From DASZCR01 sp035942915 (lineage in GTDB: Bacteria > Acidobacteriota > Blastocatellia > Pyrinomonadales > Pyrinomonadaceae), in the NCBI GenBank assembly GCA_035942915.1, contig DASZCR010000251.1, positions 1 through 5,463 on the forward strand: 5,463 nucleotides of DNA, given 5' to 3'. Positions 3,955-5,463 of this stretch are shown here, in pieces. Under the pieces are notes generated by a model. The model searched no databases, was not told where the DNA came from, and saw nothing but the letters and a program-made list of their open reading frames with translations. Made by a program: the position numbers and the translations under genes. The first letter of the stretch is position 1; each line of letters begins with the position of its first letter.

Positions 3955-5463
3955 ATGAAAGAACAACTCCTCGTCAAACCTTCACGCTTGCTGACAGGCG
4001 GCCTCCTGAAAATCAGCCTCCTGTGCCTCTTCGCCCTCTGCGCCGCTCCCGATGCTGCGGCGCAGCGGGCGGCGAAACTGCCCGCGCCTGACAAAATCGT
4101 CGCCGAGTACTTCAAAGCCGTCGGGGGCAAAAAACGGCTCGCCGCCGTGCGCGATTCCGTCTCCGAGTGGTCTGTCGAACGGCGCGGACAGGAGGCCGGG
4201 ACGGCGCGCGTCCACCTCAAAGCGCCCGACGCGGCGCGCACGGACATCCTGCTCGCAGAGGGCGGCGAGTTGGACATCGTCGCTAACGCCCGCTCGGCTT
4301 GGGTGAGAGAGCCGGACGGGCGTCTGCGCACGCTCACGGACGCCGAATCCTATGCCGCCAGATTGCACGCGCTGCTCGATGCAAGCCGCCTCGTCGATTA
4401 CAAGAAGCAGAACGTGCTGGCGCGCACGGCCGCGCTCGAAGCGGTCGGCGGCGACACGGCCTACCGCGTCGAGTTCTCCACGCGCACGGGCGCGCGTCTC
4501 GCCTACTGGTTCTCGACGACGAGCAAACTGCTCCTGAAAGTCAGAGACGAGACGCGCCGGCTCGGCTGGCGATACATGGACTATCGCGCGCGCGGCGCGC
4601 AGACGCTCGAACCGCACCGCATCGAGTTTGAGCGCGACGGCGGCGAGACGTTGTCGCTCGTGCTGCGCGAGGCGCGCTACAACGCCGGAGTGGCCGATTC
4701 CATCTTCGAGCCGCCGAGCGAATCTTCGCTCGACATCCCGGCGCTGCTCCTCGAAGTCGGACGCAATCAGGACGAGATAGACGAGCGCGTCAGCGAGTAC
4801 ACCTACACGGTCAAAGGCGTCCAGCGAGAGATTAACGACCGGGGCGAGTTGAAGAAGGAGACCGTCACGGTGCATGAGGTCTATCCCGCGCCGGGCGGCG
4901 GAGAAGTTTACAAACTCGTCAGCACGGACGGCGTCGCGCTCACGCCCGAACAGCAGGAGAAAGAGGCGCGACGCGTGGCGAACGAGTTGGAGAAACTCGA
5001 ACGCGAGAACGCGAAGCGCAAGCAGAAGCGCGAGCGCGAACGCGCCGAACGCGAGCGTCGGCAACGCGAGCACGGCGGCGGCGCGGCACAATCGGGCGCA
5101 GACGACGACCTTGGCGGTATCGCCGCCTTCCTGCGCGCCTGCGAGTTCGTCAGCCCGCGCCGCGAACACTTCCGCGACCGCGAAGCCATCGTCTTCGACT
5201 TCCGTGCGCGTCCCAACTTCAAGCCAACCAACGACGAGGAGAGTATCATCGCCAAGATGGTCGGGACGGTCTGGATAGACCCGGCCGACAAACAGGTGAT
5301 ACGGCTCGAAGCACGGCTCGACAAGAGCTACAAGATTGGCGGCGGACTCCTCGCTTCGATTCGCTCCGGCTCGTCGTTCGCCTTCGAGCAGACGCGCATG
5401 AGCGACGGCATCTGGCTGCCGCGCTTTTCGCAGATTAGCGCCTCGGCCAAAGTCCTGCTGTTT
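3955..5463 (+). CDS. Secreted LolA-like two-part protein, 3' end beyond the window
   Basis: The frame is open from ATG 3955 to the last base, giving 503 residues without a stop; an in-frame TAG at 3940-3942 makes 3955 the first possible start, though its Shine-Dalgarno is weak. Residues 1-36 form a signal peptide (Lys/Arg-containing N-region, hydrophobic core at about 12-31, AAA-Q at 34-37). FALC lacks a good lipobox, so SPI cleavage is likelier. Residues 46-256 (KIVAEYFKAVGGKKRLAAV to SIFEPPSE) resemble LolA-like or outer-membrane lipoprotein-sorting domains of the periplasm. Residues 270-330 contain EYTYTVKGVQRE and resemble a segment I associate with Acidobacteriota secreted proteins. Residues 331-373 are an extremely charged Glu/Arg/Lys helix. 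Residues 386-503 include GTVWIDPADKQVIRLEA and FEQTRMSDGIWLPR, a second lipocalin- or LolA-like beta-rich part. Function is unproven; lipid or lipoprotein handling at the outer membrane is inferred. Threonine codons are mostly ACG. Confidence 0.88.
   Translation, partial: MKEQLLVKPSRLLTGGLLKISLLCLFALCAAPDAAAQRAAKLPAPDKIVAEYFKAVGGKKRLAAVRDSVSEWSVERRGQEAGTARVHLKAPDAARTDILLAEGGELDIVANARSAWVREPDGRLRTLTDAESYAARLHALLDASRLVDYKKQNVLARTAALEAVGGDTAYRVEFSTRTGARLAYWFSTTSKLLLKVRDETRRLGWRYMDYRARGAQTLEPHRIEFERDGGETLSLVLREARYNAGVADSIFEPPSESSLDIPALLLEVGRNQDEIDERVSEYTYTVKGVQREINDRGELKKETVTVHEVYPAPGGGEVYKLVSTDGVALTPEQQEKEARRVANELEKLERENAKRKQKRERERAERERRQREHGGGAAQSGADDDLGGIAAFLRACEFVSPRREHFRDREAIVFDFRARPNFKPTNDEESIIAKMVGTVWIDPADKQVIRLEARLDKSYKIGGGLLASIRSGSSFAFEQTRMSDGIWLPRFSQISASAKVLLF

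Noticed and set aside
3982..5169. Reverse-strand 395-residue open frame
   Set aside because: It lies wholly inside the forward secreted gene and in a frame where high-GC genes often leave the reverse strand open. Its translation is Arg/Ala/Leu-rich with no domain, while the forward frame has a signal peptide and family-like motifs.

Overview
The window is GC-rich and strongly bacterial. It looks like a piece of chromosome from an Acidobacteriota bacterium, probably of the Blastocatellia/Pyrinomonadaceae type. This is an inference from the style of two proteins: the membrane-anchored PAS-GGDEF-EAL protein, and the secreted protein with a 'Y-T-Y-T' segment, a long charged helix and a 'VWIDPADKQVIRLEA' segment, which resembles outer-membrane-associated proteins I associate with that phylum. 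No marker gene fixes the taxonomy.

Layout, left to right. Bases 1-280 hold no convincing gene. They contain two tandem dyad repeats (50-73), a perfect GC-rich hairpin (76-106) that may end an upstream transcript, and a tandem octamer just before the first start codon. Bases 281-2758 (+) encode an 825-residue membrane-bound cyclic-di-GMP enzyme with both a GGDEF and an EAL domain and every key catalytic residue present. Bases 2916-2991 (-) are tRNA-Thr(CGU), with an encoded CCA end and a near-perfect sigma-70 type promoter at 3010-3038. Divergent from it, 3070-3609 (+) encodes a protein with a charged helical N-terminal half and a histone-H1-like Lys/Ala/Gly tail. Next comes a very small acidic protein (3656-3847, +), then a strong hairpin (3877-3913) that probably terminates this pair. 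From 3955 to the right edge (+) runs a long, open, secreted protein of at least 503 residues with a LolA-like N-terminal half. It is cut by the window end.

All protein genes lie on the + strand and the tRNA is the only minus-strand gene. The genes do not form one obvious pathway. The c-di-GMP enzyme is a stand-alone signalling gene. The basic and acidic proteins are probably co-transcribed and may act together at nucleic acid, but this is inferred only from charge and adjacency. The secreted protein is a separate unit after the terminator. Threonine codons in the secreted protein are overwhelmingly ACG (about 19 of 23 by eye), matching the CGU anticodon of the tRNA in the window.

I see no mobile element, CRISPR array, phage gene or recognised defence system. 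The least explained item is the basic/acidic gene pair.
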